Shown: positions 1 through 9,228, counted from the stretch's first letter. The stretch: DNA of 64,000 bases from an uncultured Paracoccaceae bacterium (GCA_951812305.1 CATOSB010000002.1:620001-684000); one strand, 5' to 3'. Notes: generated by a model not told the origin, from the sequence alone. A program made the numbers and translations.

Positions 1-516
1 ATCGCCACGACGAAACGGCGGTTCCCCTGGCTGGCAGTCAATCTGGTGACGGCTGTTCTGGCATCGGTCGTAATTGCCTTCTTCGAAGACGCGATTGCGC
101 AGCTTGTCGCGCTGGCCGTTCTGATGCCGATCATCGCGTCAATGGGCGGCAATGCGGGCACGCAGTCGCTGACCGTTGCGGTGCGGGCAATTGCCACCAA
201 GGACCTTACGGGGTCAAACGTCTGGCGGGTTATACGACGCGAGGCACTCGTTGGATTGGTGAACGGCGTTCTGTTCGCGCTGGTGATTGGCGTTGTCGGG
301 TTCGTCTGGTTCGGGTCAGCGATACTGGGCGCTGTGGCGGCGGTGGCGATGGTGATCAACCTGTTGGCCGCCGGGCTGGCGGGTGCGATGATCCCTGTCG
401 CGCTGGATCGATTGCGGGTTGACCCGGCGCTGGCGTCGGGGGCTTTCGTAACGACCGTAACGGATGTGGTCGGGTTCTTCGCCTTCCTCGGTCTGGCCGC
501 GTGGGTGCTGCTTTGA
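1..516 (+). CDS. mgtE: Magnesium transporter MgtE, C-terminal part (5' end outside window)
   Basis: The open frame runs in from base 1 and gives about 171 residues of a hydrophobic protein with several membrane helices. It includes the segment PIIASMGGNAGTQS followed by TVAVRAIA, which is typical of the Mg2+-selective pore domain of MgtE channels. The cytoplasmic N domain and CBS domains expected in this family would lie upstream of the window. The stop TGA (514-516) overlaps the ATG of the next gene by one base, which suggests co-transcription and coupling. Membrane location and Mg2+ import are inferred from the family. Confidence 0.85.
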   Translation: MATTKRRFPWLAVNLVTAVLASVVIAFFEDAIAQLVALAVLMPIIASMGGNAGTQSLTVAVRAIATKDLTGSNVWRVIRREALVGLVNGVLFALVIGVVGFVWFGSAILGAVAAVAMVINLLAAGLAGAMIPVALDRLRVDPALASGAFVTTVTDVVGFFAFLGLAAWVLL

Positions 517-1049
517 TGGACAAGGCGGCAGCGCGCAAAGCAGCATTCGCACGTCGCAAGGGAGCGCACAAATCCGGGCTCGATGCAGCGGCACAGGCAC
601 ATTTGCGAACAGCTTTGGAACCGCACAAGAATACGGCGTTGGCTGGGTATATGCCGATCCGAACCGAGATCGACCCGCTGCCGGTAATGGCTGACTGGTC
701 GAGCGTCGTTTGCGTTCCGGTCATTCAAGGCGCGGGGCTGCCATTGCTGTTTTATCGCTGGACGCCTGAGTGTGACATGGTTGCCGGGCCATTCGGCGCG
801 GCGGTCCCGGCTGTTGCAGAAACGGTTATTCCAGCCGTTTTGATTGTGCCCTTGGTGGCGTTTGACGGGAACTTCATGCGTTTGGGATACGGCGGCGGGT
901 TCTATGACCGGACACTCGAAAAGCTTCGCGCACAGCAAGAGACGGTTGCCATCGGATTTGCCTACGGCGCACAGGAAGCGAATGCGTTGCCAATGGAGCC
1001 CACGGATCAGCCGCTGGATCTGATCGTGACAGAAAAGGGAATTCTTTGA
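516..1049 (+). CDS. fau: 5-formyltetrahydrofolate cyclo-ligase
   Basis: A 177-residue protein of the MTHFS/YgfA family, which converts 5-formyl-THF to 5,10-methenyl-THF with ATP in the cytoplasm. The C-terminal signature GYGGGFYDR sits near residue 124 and the N-terminus is basic (KAAARKAAFARRK). The ATG at 516 overlaps the mgtE stop. A GTG at 501 in the same frame is possible but would overlap mgtE by 16 bases. The length is close to the usual 180-200 residues. No 6S RNA gene can fit between it and the upstream gene, although that RNA often neighbours fau in proteobacteria. Confidence 0.88.
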   Translation: MDKAAARKAAFARRKGAHKSGLDAAAQAHLRTALEPHKNTALAGYMPIRTEIDPLPVMADWSSVVCVPVIQGAGLPLLFYRWTPECDMVAGPFGAAVPAVAETVIPAVLIVPLVAFDGNFMRLGYGGGFYDRTLEKLRAQQETVAIGFAYGAQEANALPMEPTDQPLDLIVTEKGIL

Positions 1050-1233
1050 AACTAAGCCGGTTCGGCCATTTTGGGATGCGTTGCGGATTAGCCAGAAATG
1101 GGATTTCCCAACAACACTGATGGCTATCGAAATGACGGCCAACGATGGCCAGAGCGACACGCGTGACCAGGGCGGCAAAACTGACCGGCAGCTGCGCGTC
1201 AAAAATCAAGGGGCCCGTTCATTTCTGAATCGC

Positions 1234-2118
1234 TTACGCTACGCGCTGAATCATCGGAGCGTCGTCGCGTCGGTCATAGGCCTGCTTGATCAGGTCCGCC
1301 AACGCGGACAAGGCGGGGCTGGTCGGTTCCTTGACGCGGTAAAGCCCTATCGCCTGATCTTTCAGCGGCGGAAGCGCATCGCCATGCGCAATGGGCCGCA
1401 AATGCGGGCCTTCGGTGCCGGCCAGCCGCGCGGTAATCGCCAGATCAGCGCTGATCCCGGCGTCCAGCGCCATGTCGGACGTGGTTTCCAGCGCCATGTC
1501 CCAATCGATGCCTGCCTCTTCCAGCGCCCGCAAACTTGGCCCCCGGAAGCGGCAATTTGGGCAAAACCCGACCTGAAGCGGGCGTTCCTTCCAGATCAAG
1601 GTGTCTGGCGCACCTGTCCATTGCAGCGGCACGCGCGCCAGCGTTTCGCCGCTTGGGTCTATCTCGTCTTCTGTCGTCAGGATGATGTCGCATTCACCAG
1701 AGGCAAATTGCGCTTTCAACCGGGTCGTGTAGCCGTCGATCAATTGCACTTTGACCAGCGGGAATGTCGCGTTGAACCGCTTCAGAACCTCGGGGATCAA
1801 TGGGTACACGATATCATGGGGCACCCCCAGTTTGACCTCGCCCGTGTATTCCTCTGAGGTCAGGCGCCCCCAGACCTCATCGTTCAGTTCCAGCATCCGC
1901 TTTGCATAGCCCAGCAATTGCTCTCCGGCTGTGGTCAGCGCCATTGCACGCGACGACCTGTCCAGAAGCTGCAGGTCCAGCGCTTCCTCCAGTCGTTTCA
2001 ACTGCATTGAGACGGCGGATTGTGTCAGGTTCAGAAACCCTGCGGCGCGGGTGACGCCACCTGTTTCTGCAACGGTCACAAAAGAGCGAAGGGCGGTCAG
2101 GTCGAGGTTCCGTGGCAC
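1234..2118 (-). CDS. LysR-family transcriptional regulator
   Basis: A 294-residue LysR-type regulator. The N-terminal winged helix-turn-helix (about residues 5-65) carries the family pattern TRAAGFLNLTQSAVSMQLKRLE, split here as TRAAGFLNLTQ and SAVSMQLKRLE, followed by an effector-binding domain to the C-terminus. It is transcribed divergently from the DUF1127 gene with a 124-bp gap, the classical arrangement for autoregulation and control of the neighbour. The effector cannot be deduced. The start MPRNLDLTALRSF fits family alignments. Confidence 0.9.
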   Translation of the reverse strand: MPRNLDLTALRSFVTVAETGGVTRAAGFLNLTQSAVSMQLKRLEEALDLQLLDRSSRAMALTTAGEQLLGYAKRMLELNDEVWGRLTSEEYTGEVKLGVPHDIVYPLIPEVLKRFNATFPLVKVQLIDGYTTRLKAQFASGECDIILTTEDEIDPSGETLARVPLQWTGAPDTLIWKERPLQVGFCPNCRFRGPSLRALEEAGIDWDMALETTSDMALDAGISADLAITARLAGTEGPHLRPIAHGDALPPLKDQAIGLYRVKEPTSPALSALADLIKQAYDRRDDAPMIQRVA

Positions 2119-2151
2119 ATCACATTCCTTGATAGTTCATTTCAAAACCAT

Positions 2152-2166
2152 TCATTTGCGTAATGA
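2152..2166. promoter_or_regulatory. Candidate LysR-type operator
   Basis: The inverted repeat TCATT-N5-AATGA lies in the gap between the divergent LysR regulator and DUF1127 genes, where a LysR site would be expected. It is a short palindrome in AT-rich DNA, so chance cannot be excluded. Confidence 0.35.
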
Positions 2167-2242
2167 TATACGATCCGCCATATACATCAAGGAAATTGAT
2201 CGAAACACAACAACACATGACGAAACGGAAAGGAGCAAGACA

Positions 2243-2461
2243 ATGACCGTTTTCACAATCGCCCGCAACAACAGCTTCGAAACCACTGGTATCAAAGCAT
2301 TTTTCCGAACTGCTTCCAATGCACTTGCCGTTTCCAGGCAGCGCCGCGCGCTGGCCCGGCTCGATAATGATCGCCTCGTCGATCTCGGACTGACTCGCGC
2401 AGACGTGACCGCGGAACTGCAACGCCCGATCTGGAATGCGCCACACCACTGGACGCGTTGA
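2243..2461 (+). CDS. DUF1127 domain small protein
   Basis: A 72-residue basic protein. Its C-terminal half has the DUF1127 pattern: a run of R/L residues (RQRRALARLDNDRLVDLGL) followed by TRADV and a short tail. The ATG at 2243 is preceded by AAGGAG about 7 bases upstream, which selects this start over longer open-frame versions. DUF1127 proteins in alphaproteobacteria can be RNA-binding regulators of phosphate or carbon metabolism; whether this one is cannot be told. It is divergent from the LysR gene and probably under its control. Confidence 0.8.
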   Translation: MTVFTIARNNSFETTGIKAFFRTASNALAVSRQRRALARLDNDRLVDLGLTRADVTAELQRPIWNAPHHWTR

Positions 2462-2568
2462 CTTGATGGCAACAAGACCGCGCGGAAACCTTGAAATCTC
2501 TTCCCAAATAGCCAATATTTATGCCATGGACGAAAAATTGCCGTCTTACGGCATAACTGGAGGCATTA

Positions 2569-3348
2569 ATGGCTGAGAATCAAACCTTCCGCGCGGCAAC
2601 CGCTGGTGTCCGCACGGCGGAAATCGACGAGGGCCTTCGCGCCCATATGAACAAGGTCTACAGCACGATGTTGATCGGGCTGTTGATGACCGCTTTGGCC
2701 AGTTGGGCCATTGCCGGATTGGCGACCACAACCGATCCGTCAGCCGCCGCGGCGCAAATGTCCAATGGCACGATGCTGACCGGGCTTGGCGTGACACTGT
2801 TCACCACCCCGTTGAAATGGGTCGTGATGTTCCTGCCATTGGTTATGGTCTTTGCCTTCGGCGCGATGATCAACCGTCTGTCAGCATCCGGAGCGCAACT
2901 GTTCTTCTATACGTTCGCGGCGATGATGGGAGTGTCGATCAGCTGGATTTTCCTGGTTTTCACCGGCGTCAGCATCGTTCAGACCTTCCTGATTACGGCA
3001 ATCGCCTTCGCGGGCCTGTCTCTTTGGGGCTACACGACCAAGAAGGACATCTCCGGTTGGGGTTCGTTCCTGATCATGGGCGTGATCGGTCTGATCGTGG
3101 CGATGATCGTCAACATCTTCCTGCAGTCACCGGCCATCATGTTCGCGATTTCGGCACTCGGCGTGCTGATCTTTGCAGGCCTTACCGCCTATGACACGCA
3201 GAAGATCAAGAATGACTACCTTCAGCACGCACATGCGATGGACAGCGAGTGGCTGGGCAAAGCCGCCATCATGGGCGCGCTGAACCTTTATCTCGACTTC
3301 ATCAACCTCTTCATGTTCCTGCTGCAATTCCTTGGCAGCCGCGAATAA
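2569..3348 (+). CDS. Bax inhibitor-1/YccA family membrane protein
   Basis: A 259-residue protein with about seven hydrophobic helices and the BI-1 family C-terminal region (GLTAYDTQKIKNDY, then ALNLYLDFINLFMFLLQFLG). The two aspartates typical of the proton/calcium-leak BsYetJ/BI-1 fold can be seen in the segments TAYDTQ and LYLDFIN. The start follows GGAGGC at a good distance. It is an inner-membrane protein and stands alone, with a strong terminator just downstream. Confidence 0.9.
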   Translation: MAENQTFRAATAGVRTAEIDEGLRAHMNKVYSTMLIGLLMTALASWAIAGLATTTDPSAAAAQMSNGTMLTGLGVTLFTTPLKWVVMFLPLVMVFAFGAMINRLSASGAQLFFYTFAAMMGVSISWIFLVFTGVSIVQTFLITAIAFAGLSLWGYTTKKDISGWGSFLIMGVIGLIVAMIVNIFLQSPAIMFAISALGVLIFAGLTAYDTQKIKNDYLQHAHAMDSEWLGKAAIMGALNLYLDFINLFMFLLQFLGSRE

Positions 3349-3370
3349 TTGAGCGTTTGAACCATTGCGA

Positions 3371-3398
3371 AAAGGGCCGGGATTTCCCGGCCTTTTTT
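3371..3398 (+). terminator. Rho-independent terminator after the BI-1 gene
   Basis: The stem GGCCGGG / CCCGGCC closes a four-base loop. It is extended by A-T pairs and followed by a T run (3393-3398). It lies 22 bp after the BI-1 stop. Confidence 0.85.
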
Positions 3399-3471
3399 AT
3401 GGATCGGCAGAAAGACGCACCACTTCGCGACAGGTCACAATACCGAATTATTCCAACCAAACCAACGAACG

Positions 3472-4173
3472 CTATAGCGGAACGTGCAGCCAATCGCGAA
3501 CCAGATCGGTCATTCTGTCTGGTTGTTCCAGTGTTGGAACGTGACCCGCGTCCTGAATGATCTCCAACGCGGCATTGGGCATCAGTTCTGCCATGAATTC
3601 ATGGCGGCGGACCGGATAGATCGTGTCATATTCGCCGCAGACAACCAGCGTAGGTGTTTTTGAGCGTCGAAGCGTGGCCTGTTGATCGAACCGTCGCTGC
3701 ATTGCCCGGGATTGCCGCACAAACTCTTCCGGGCCGAGATCCAGCGCCATTTCTTCCAAAACATTCAGAATATCAAAACGTTCCGTACCCGGCGCCAGTG
3801 CATCTGGCGGTATCATTTCGCGCATCACGTCTTTTAACCGACCGGACCTGGCACCGACAATCTGAGGCTCCCGCGCGGCCGCCTCATTTGGCAATTCCAA
3901 CTGGCAGCTTGTGTTGATCAGCATCAGGCGTTCGACCCGGCGCGGCGCAAGAGCGAGCATTTCCATCGCAACAATCCCGCCCAAACCAGTCCCCGCCAAA
4001 GCGAAGCGTTCAGGCGCGCGTTCAATCGTGTATTTGGCAATGGCGGCAATCGTTTCGCCCCGCGCGGTCGGTGCAATCTGAATGGAATATTCAGGGCTTA
4101 ACTGTCTGATCTGAGGAAGAAAAATCCGAAAATCGGCCATAAAACCTGGGATTAGAACCAAGGGGGCGACCAT
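3472..4173 (-). CDS. Alpha/beta-hydrolase fold protein with a degenerate nucleophile elbow
   Basis: A 233-residue alpha/beta-hydrolase fold protein. The oxyanion strand (VLIPGF), the acid (CGEYDTIYP, D183) and the histidine (DAGHVPTLE, H211) are all visible. At the nucleophile elbow the expected G-x-S-x-G reads G-T-G-L-G, so residue 63 is Gly instead of Ser. The DNA confirms the codon (GGT). It is therefore probably not a conventional esterase. It may be a binding protein or use another mechanism. The ATG at 4173 is chosen; a GTG six bases upstream is also possible. Monocistronic. Confidence 0.8.
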   Translation of the reverse strand: MVAPLVLIPGFMADFRIFLPQIRQLSPEYSIQIAPTARGETIAAIAKYTIERAPERFALAGTGLGGIVAMEMLALAPRRVERLMLINTSCQLELPNEAAAREPQIVGARSGRLKDVMREMIPPDALAPGTERFDILNVLEEMALDLGPEEFVRQSRAMQRRFDQQATLRRSKTPTLVVCGEYDTIYPVRRHEFMAELMPNAALEIIQDAGHVPTLEQPDRMTDLVRDWLHVPL

Positions 4174-4313
4174 CGTCACACACCCATCGAAATGGTTGCG
4201 AATACTCTCTTCATCTGCCTCACCTGTATTCTTGTTGCACTGCTATTAGGATGAAAATCCATCCCGCTCAACTGGGTAGGCAGACAATTGCGAAGTCGCG
4301 AAGCGATGGCGGT

Positions 4314-5069
4314 TCAATCCGCCGTCCAGCCACCGTCTATCATCAGCGCGGTGCCTGTGATCATCGCGCTAGCGTCTGAGGCAAGGAACTGCACGGCGCC
4401 CATGATATCCTCGACCTCACCCACACGTGGCAATTTGATCATCGACAGAATCCAGTCACGTTTTTCCGGATCATTGAAACTTTTCTCGGTCAGCGCGGTG
4501 CGAATGAATGTTGGGCAGATCGTGTTTACGCGGATACCCTGTTTGCCCCATTCAATCGCCATACCCTTGGTGAAGCCTTCGACCCCGTGTTTGGTGCCAC
4601 AGTAAACCGCGCGTTCAATTCCACCGACATGGCCCATCTGGCTGGAAATCTGGATGATCGAGCCACCGTTTTTCATGCCCTTCGCGGCTTCCTGCGCAAG
4701 GAAATAGGCGCCCTTGAAATTGATCGCCGTCACCGCGTCGAAATCATCGGGGTCGGTGTCAATGGATGGCCCGTGGCGCGCAAGACCGGCAGAGTTCACC
4801 ACGACGTCGAACGGCCCGTGATCCGCGAAATAGGCCCGCATCGCTGGGATGTCGGAAATGTCCAGCGTATGGCCCTCGACCGAATGGCCTTCTGCACGCA
4901 TTGCGTTGACGGCGGCGGCAATTTCATCGACTGACCGCGCCGCGATTACCACATGCGCCCCGACTTCGGCCAAGGCAACCGCGCAACCAAGCCCGATGCC
5001 ACGCGACCCGCCGGTCACAAGCGCGCGTTTGCCTTCAAGACGAAAGGAAGGGGTGCGGGGCAGGTTCAT
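4314..5069 (-). CDS. SDR-family oxidoreductase
   Basis: A 251-residue short-chain dehydrogenase/reductase. It has the Rossmann motif TGGSRGIGLG near the N-terminus, NSAG, a catalytic Ser (ISSQMG) and YCGTK (YxxxK), and ends with the usual GTALMIDGG segment. ATG 5069 overlaps the TGA of the upstream M15-like gene as ATGA, so the longer upstream reading of this frame is discounted. It is the last gene of a three-gene coupled operon (VOC, M15-like, SDR). The substrate is unknown; the gluconate/3-oxoacyl type of SDR is the nearest general match. Confidence 0.88.
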   Translation of the reverse strand: MNLPRTPSFRLEGKRALVTGGSRGIGLGCAVALAEVGAHVVIAARSVDEIAAAVNAMRAEGHSVEGHTLDISDIPAMRAYFADHGPFDVVVNSAGLARHGPSIDTDPDDFDAVTAINFKGAYFLAQEAAKGMKNGGSIIQISSQMGHVGGIERAVYCGTKHGVEGFTKGMAIEWGKQGIRVNTICPTFIRTALTEKSFNDPEKRDWILSMIKLPRVGEVEDIMGAVQFLASDASAMITGTALMIDGGWTAD

Positions 5070-5719
5070 TCGGGTGCTCCGGGCACTTCTGGATATTTGA
5101 TCCCGCGAAACGGCGGAAAGTCGCTGTATCGCGTGGCGCGGTCCGGGTCGGGTGTCAAGCCCGGTTTGACAAGTGTTCCCATTGGGCGGGCATAGCTGAG
5201 GATGCGTTGCTGGCGATAGTCTTCGCGCCAAGTAATGTTAAAAACCGCGTGCTTGGGGAAGAAGTAGACCTCCTGAAAGTCGAGGTGATCGTACAGCCAC
5301 CACGCCAGATCGCGCCAGTCGCGGCCTCGGTTGTACTGCAAAGCGAACCAAGGGATGCCGACGGTCACACAAGCGCCCATACGCCCCTTGGCGTCGCGGA
5401 TATCCCAGATGTGGTGGGCATAGTTCGCTTCGTTCCGGGCGCATTTCTGCGGCGTTAGTTTGGAGCCAAAGTCGTTCATCTCGGGGTGACGGTACGCGGA
5501 ACGTATGTCGATGGGTCCGAAGGTTTCGACCAGGGGATCAAGGCAATGTTCGGCCAGCATACGACCAGCGGCGAGGGCAAGGTCGGGATCGTCGGGGAAG
5601 TTCGGGATGCCGTGGATATTGGCAATTTCCGATGTCATGAAGTTGCGCATCTCGAAATGGCGCGACAGGCGTTGGCGCCCCAGTTCCTCCAGCGCGGTAA
5701 ACGTGCGCGGGCGCCTCAC
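5066..5719 (-). CDS. Hypothetical protein, weakly peptidase M15-like
   Basis: A 217-residue protein that I do not firmly recognise. The segment DIRSAYRHPEMN followed by a histidine pair (YAHHIWDIRD) and a later H (FFPKHAVFN) is reminiscent of M15 D,D-peptidase-type zinc folds, but the canonical SxHxxGxAxD is not clear. There is no signal peptide. The GTG start at 5719 overlaps the VOC stop as GTGA; a GTG 15 bases upstream is the alternative. It sits between a VOC gene and an SDR gene in a tightly coupled operon, so a metabolic role is as likely as a wall role. Confidence 0.55.
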   Translation of the reverse strand: MRRPRTFTALEELGRQRLSRHFEMRNFMTSEIANIHGIPNFPDDPDLALAAGRMLAEHCLDPLVETFGPIDIRSAYRHPEMNDFGSKLTPQKCARNEANYAHHIWDIRDAKGRMGACVTVGIPWFALQYNRGRDWRDLAWWLYDHLDFQEVYFFPKHAVFNITWREDYRQQRILSYARPMGTLVKPGLTPDPDRATRYSDFPPFRGIKYPEVPGAPE

Positions 5720-6147
5720 GCGACCCCGTTCCACTGAAATTCGCCGTTCGGGCCCAACGGCGAAAACGGGTTGTGTGCGATTTCCCAGACATGCCCGTCC
5801 GGGTCGGCGAAATAAGCGATGTGGCCGCCCCAGAAGATGTCGTGTGGCGGTTTGATCGCCTGGGCTCCAGCGACGATCGCAGCGTCATAGATTTCGGCAA
5901 CGTCGCCTTTGTTACTGACGTTGTGGGCAAGTGTGATGCCGGAGAAACCGGATATCTCTTCCACCTTCAATCCCATGTCTTCTGCAAGTTTCGTCTTTGG
6001 ATAAAGACCAATGGTCTGCCCGATCAGGTCGAAGGCCGCAACGCCATCCGGGCTTTCGGTCTGGTGCCAGCCCAGCGATTCATAAAACGTTGTAGAGCGA
6101 TTCATATCCGCAACGCCAAGCGTTATCAGGCTTACACGCTGTTCCAT
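5716..6147 (-). CDS. VOC-family (glyoxalase/bleomycin resistance-like) protein
   Basis: A 143-residue protein with the vicinal-oxygen-chelate fold. The N-terminal strand is LITLGVADMNRSTTFYESLGW and the C-terminal metal-ligand strand is HIAYFADPDGHVWEIAHNPF, each shown as a family pattern and not a specific enzyme. The start follows GAGAGGG. It is the first gene of the VOC/M15-like/SDR operon, with its stop overlapping the next start. It probably binds a divalent metal in the cytoplasm; the substrate is unknown. Confidence 0.85.
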   Translation of the reverse strand: MEQRVSLITLGVADMNRSTTFYESLGWHQTESPDGVAAFDLIGQTIGLYPKTKLAEDMGLKVEEISGFSGITLAHNVSNKGDVAEIYDAAIVAGAQAIKPPHDIFWGGHIAYFADPDGHVWEIAHNPFSPLGPNGEFQWNGVA

Positions 6148-6250
6148 TGCTGACCCTCTCGTTCAGAACAGAACCAGAGTGAACGAAAAGTGAACAGAGG
6201 TCTAGGCCGAATTCTGGTAGTTTATCAAACTGGAATGCCAAAACCGATGG

Positions 6251-8002
6251 TCAGTTCCAGCAGCTCACCAATACCGTCAGATTGGTCGCCATCGCGGTCA
6301 GGTGTTCAGCCGCCATTGCATCCGTTCTGTCCGAAGCGGACGGCGATACTCCGTTGTCAGACATAAACTCGATAAGCGACACGGCGTCTGCTGCGAAACT
6401 CACATCGGAGGGAAGTTGACGCGACGCATCGCTTTGCCCGGGCAGGAGCATTCCCATGACCGAACCGGTGGTGTCAAAGACCGGCCCGCCGGCGTCGCCA
6501 ATAGTCGCCGCGAGCGCCAAGCGGTTCACCTCTTGCTCGCCGCGCAAGCCCTTCATGTCCGCCAGAGTTCCAAATGTCATCGTCGGCGCGCCCAGTGCAC
6601 CTTCGAACGAATAGCCCGCGACGGCCACTTCGGACTTGAGGCGCGGAATACCGGGCATAAATCGCGCGTAGTCGATTGGAGCCAATGCTTCTTGCGGTTT
6701 TAAGAGCGCGAGGCCCAGCGCGTCATCGGTTGCAACAAGCTCGGCCTCGTAAATCTCGTCGAGCGTGACGCGGTTACAGGATTGAACCGCGCTCGCCGTG
6801 GTCAGGACCAAACCGCCACCATCAACGTAGAAGCCGGAGCGCGAATAATCCGGACGGCGGATTTCAAGCCCGCTGACAAGATCAATGCTTTGTTCCAAAG
6901 CGCCCGCGCCAAGAGTGTCGGGCAGGACAACTCCCTTAACTGGCGCGAAACTGTCGCGCATCGCGTTCAGAACAAGATTGCGGCGCCGGTCTTCGCCCTG
7001 TGGCCAGATCAGGGTGAATCCCTTTAGCTCGCCATCGTCCAGAACCGCTTGGGTATAGCTTATGATCTTGTCGTCCTCACCCGTCAGGGTGAAGCGATTT
7101 GACCGACGCTCGCGTTCACCTTCCAGCGGAACGATCCGCAGCGTCTGCATGATGTCATAAAGACCCAGCAATGTGCTTTCATCGCCGGATTGACTGATCA
7201 GCAGTACCTTCACGCCACTGCCGTCCGTTGACTCGTAGTGCGCGAACGGAGAGCTGTATTCGGAAAACTTGACCATCGCCGTGGGCAAGTCGATATCAAT
7301 GCCCGCCTCGATATCTTTCACTGTCTGGATACTAAGCGTCGCCAACATCTTTTCATACGCGCCGGTCAATGCCGCGCGTTGGCGGGTCGTCAGAACGCCG
7401 GTCGGTTCATACCCATTCGAAGTTTGCCAAGCTGCCATTGAATTTCGTGTGCCGGGGCCAAAAGCAGCGTCGATGCGGCCTTCATAGAAACCAAACCATT
7501 TCAAAGCGATCTGCAGGTTGAATTTTTCCTGCCGCGTAAGATTGCGTTCGATACGCAGGGCTTCACGGCGGGTTTCTTCTGGCGGTTCAATCGGTTGTGC
7601 GGGCGCCGCCGCAGTTTCCGTTTGCTGAGATTGCGGCTGGCTTTGCGGTTGAACGGCGACCGCGTTCAAAGCAGAGCCTCCAATGGGATAAAACTGCTGA
7701 CGATAAACTGCAGGGTCGACGATATAGCTGTCCGGCGGGATCGCGCGTTGCGATTTCAACTGGTTGATGCGAGAAATCGCCGTGTCGGTGTCATATGGGC
7801 CAAGCGCGACCACATACCAGCCGGACCCTAGGCGAAAGCCGTTCACATCAGACAGGACACCCGCGTATCTTCGCGCCCGATCCTGTGCGGTATTCAGACT
7901 TGGGTGCGCCTCGATCTGCAAAAAGACGTTTTGCGCGAAAGTTGCCGGCGCTGAAACCAGCGCAATCAGAAACGTGAAAGCCGCAAAAAGCCGCCCTGTC
8001 AT
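6251..8002 (-). CDS. SPOR / peptidoglycan-binding / trypsin-like pseudoprotease (exported)
   Basis: A 583-residue protein with a signal peptide (residues 1-23, ending PATFAQ). Next come a SPOR-like domain (about 25-110), a low-complexity Q/P linker, a PG_binding_1-like helical domain (about 155-230) and a C-terminal trypsin-like domain (about 385-560). The protease motifs are degenerate. The His site of the usual TxAHxV reads TTASAV (Ser404), and the GxSGGP site reads GDAGGP (Ala504); only the Asp region (DDALGLALL, about 427) is kept. It is therefore probably a catalytically dead, peptidoglycan-associated periplasmic protein. It diverges from glyQ. Confidence 0.82.
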   Translation of the reverse strand: MTGRLFAAFTFLIALVSAPATFAQNVFLQIEAHPSLNTAQDRARRYAGVLSDVNGFRLGSGWYVVALGPYDTDTAISRINQLKSQRAIPPDSYIVDPAVYRQQFYPIGGSALNAVAVQPQSQPQSQQTETAAAPAQPIEPPEETRREALRIERNLTRQEKFNLQIALKWFGFYEGRIDAAFGPGTRNSMAAWQTSNGYEPTGVLTTRQRAALTGAYEKMLATLSIQTVKDIEAGIDIDLPTAMVKFSEYSSPFAHYESTDGSGVKVLLISQSGDESTLLGLYDIMQTLRIVPLEGERERRSNRFTLTGEDDKIISYTQAVLDDGELKGFTLIWPQGEDRRRNLVLNAMRDSFAPVKGVVLPDTLGAGALEQSIDLVSGLEIRRPDYSRSGFYVDGGGLVLTTASAVQSCNRVTLDEIYEAELVATDDALGLALLKPQEALAPIDYARFMPGIPRLKSEVAVAGYSFEGALGAPTMTFGTLADMKGLRGEQEVNRLALAATIGDAGGPVFDTTGSVMGMLLPGQSDASRQLPSDVSFAADAVSLIEFMSDNGVSPSASDRTDAMAAEHLTAMATNLTVLVSCWN

Positions 8003-8304
8003 TGCATTACCTCGAAACTACCCATTCCCCACTCCGGCCCCTTTTGCTGTTGGACGCAGGACACGTCAATATGCTTGGCGGGATTGTTATCGCAGAGCGG
8101 CGAAGCTGTTGCCGTTTCAATACGAGAATTCTTAAGATCTTCTGTGCATTCGCTGTCCGGGGATTGGCTTGGCCTTCTAAAGCGGAATTTTGCCGCGACT
8201 GGGCATGAATTTGGTGCATTCTTTAGCCCGGAAGGATCAATGTTGCCTCTTAATTGCGTCGCGCGTATTGGAACCACGACAATTCAAGAAACAGGCGCCC
8301 AGGA
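8003..8304. other. Divergent intergenic region, pseudoprotease / glyQ
   Basis: 302 bp between two divergent genes. It must hold both promoters. I see no convincing small gene, RNA or strong palindrome here. Confidence 0.5.
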
Positions 8305-9228
8305 ATGCCCAAAGACGCACCCCGCTCCTTTCAGGAGATCATCCTTAGGCTTCAGAACTATTGGGCCGCCAAAGGATGCGCGATTTTGCAGCCTTATGAC
8401 ATGGAAGTCGGGGCCGGCACGTTTCACCCCGCCACCACATTGCGCGCACTTGGCACAAACCATTGGGCCGCGGCCTATGTGCAACCCTCGCGCCGTCCAA
8501 CCGACGGGCGCTATGGCGAGAATCCGAACCGGTTGCAGCATTATTACCAATATCAGGTGCTGATCAAACCCAGCCCGCCGGATTTGCAGGAGCTTTATCT
8601 CGGGTCGCTGGAGGCGATCGGCATCGACATGGAAAGCCACGACATCCGGTTTGTCGAGGATGACTGGGAAAGCCCAACGCTTGGCGCATGGGGTCTTGGC
8701 TGGGAGGTTTGGTGCGACGGGATGGAAGTCAGCCAGTTCACCTATTTCCAGCAAGTCGGTGGGCATGATTGTCACCCGGTTTCGGGAGAGCTGACCTATG
8801 GCCTGGAGCGGCTGGCGATGTATGTGCTGGGCGTCGACCACGTCATGGACATGCCGTTCAATGACCCGCAGGCGCCTATTGCCCTGAAATATGGGGACAT
8901 CTTCAGGCAGACTGAAGAGGAATACAGCCGCTGGAATTTCGATGTGGCGAACACCGACATCCTGCTGAAGCAATTCGAAGAAGCGGAAGCGGAATGCGCG
9001 CGGATTCTGGCTGAAGACCATATCGACCCCAAGACCGGCAGGCGCATCGTCATGGCGCATCCGGCTTACGACCAGTGCATCAAAGCCAGTCACTTGTTTA
9101 ACTTGCTGGATGCGCGAGGCGTGATCTCTGTCACTGAGCGTCAGGCCTATATCGGGCGGGTCCGCGCCCTGGCAAAACAATGCGCCGATGCGTTTGTGTT
9201 GACTGAAGCCGGCGGACACGCCGCGTGA
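8305..9228 (+). CDS. glyQ: Glycyl-tRNA synthetase alpha subunit
   Basis: A 307-residue alpha subunit of the bacterial (alpha2 beta2) glycyl-tRNA synthetase, which forms glycyl-adenylate in the cytoplasm. It has the highly conserved starts [13 protein letters not shown] and [15 protein letters not shown], then [19 protein letters not shown] and a class II motif 3 region ([13 protein letters not shown]). ATG 8305 is chosen because homologues begin shortly before FQEII; the upstream extension of the frame is not conserved in character. The beta subunit gene glyS does not follow and is not in this window. The GTGA overlap couples it to the VOC gene. Confidence 0.96.
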   Translation: MPKDAPRSFQEIILRLQNYWAAKGCAILQPYDMEVGAGTFHPATTLRALGTNHWAAAYVQPSRRPTDGRYGENPNRLQHYYQYQVLIKPSPPDLQELYLGSLEAIGIDMESHDIRFVEDDWESPTLGAWGLGWEVWCDGMEVSQFTYFQQVGGHDCHPVSGELTYGLERLAMYVLGVDHVMDMPFNDPQAPIALKYGDIFRQTEEEYSRWNFDVANTDILLKQFEEAEAECARILAEDHIDPKTGRRIVMAHPAYDQCIKASHLFNLLDARGVISVTERQAYIGRVRALAKQCADAFVLTEAGGHAA

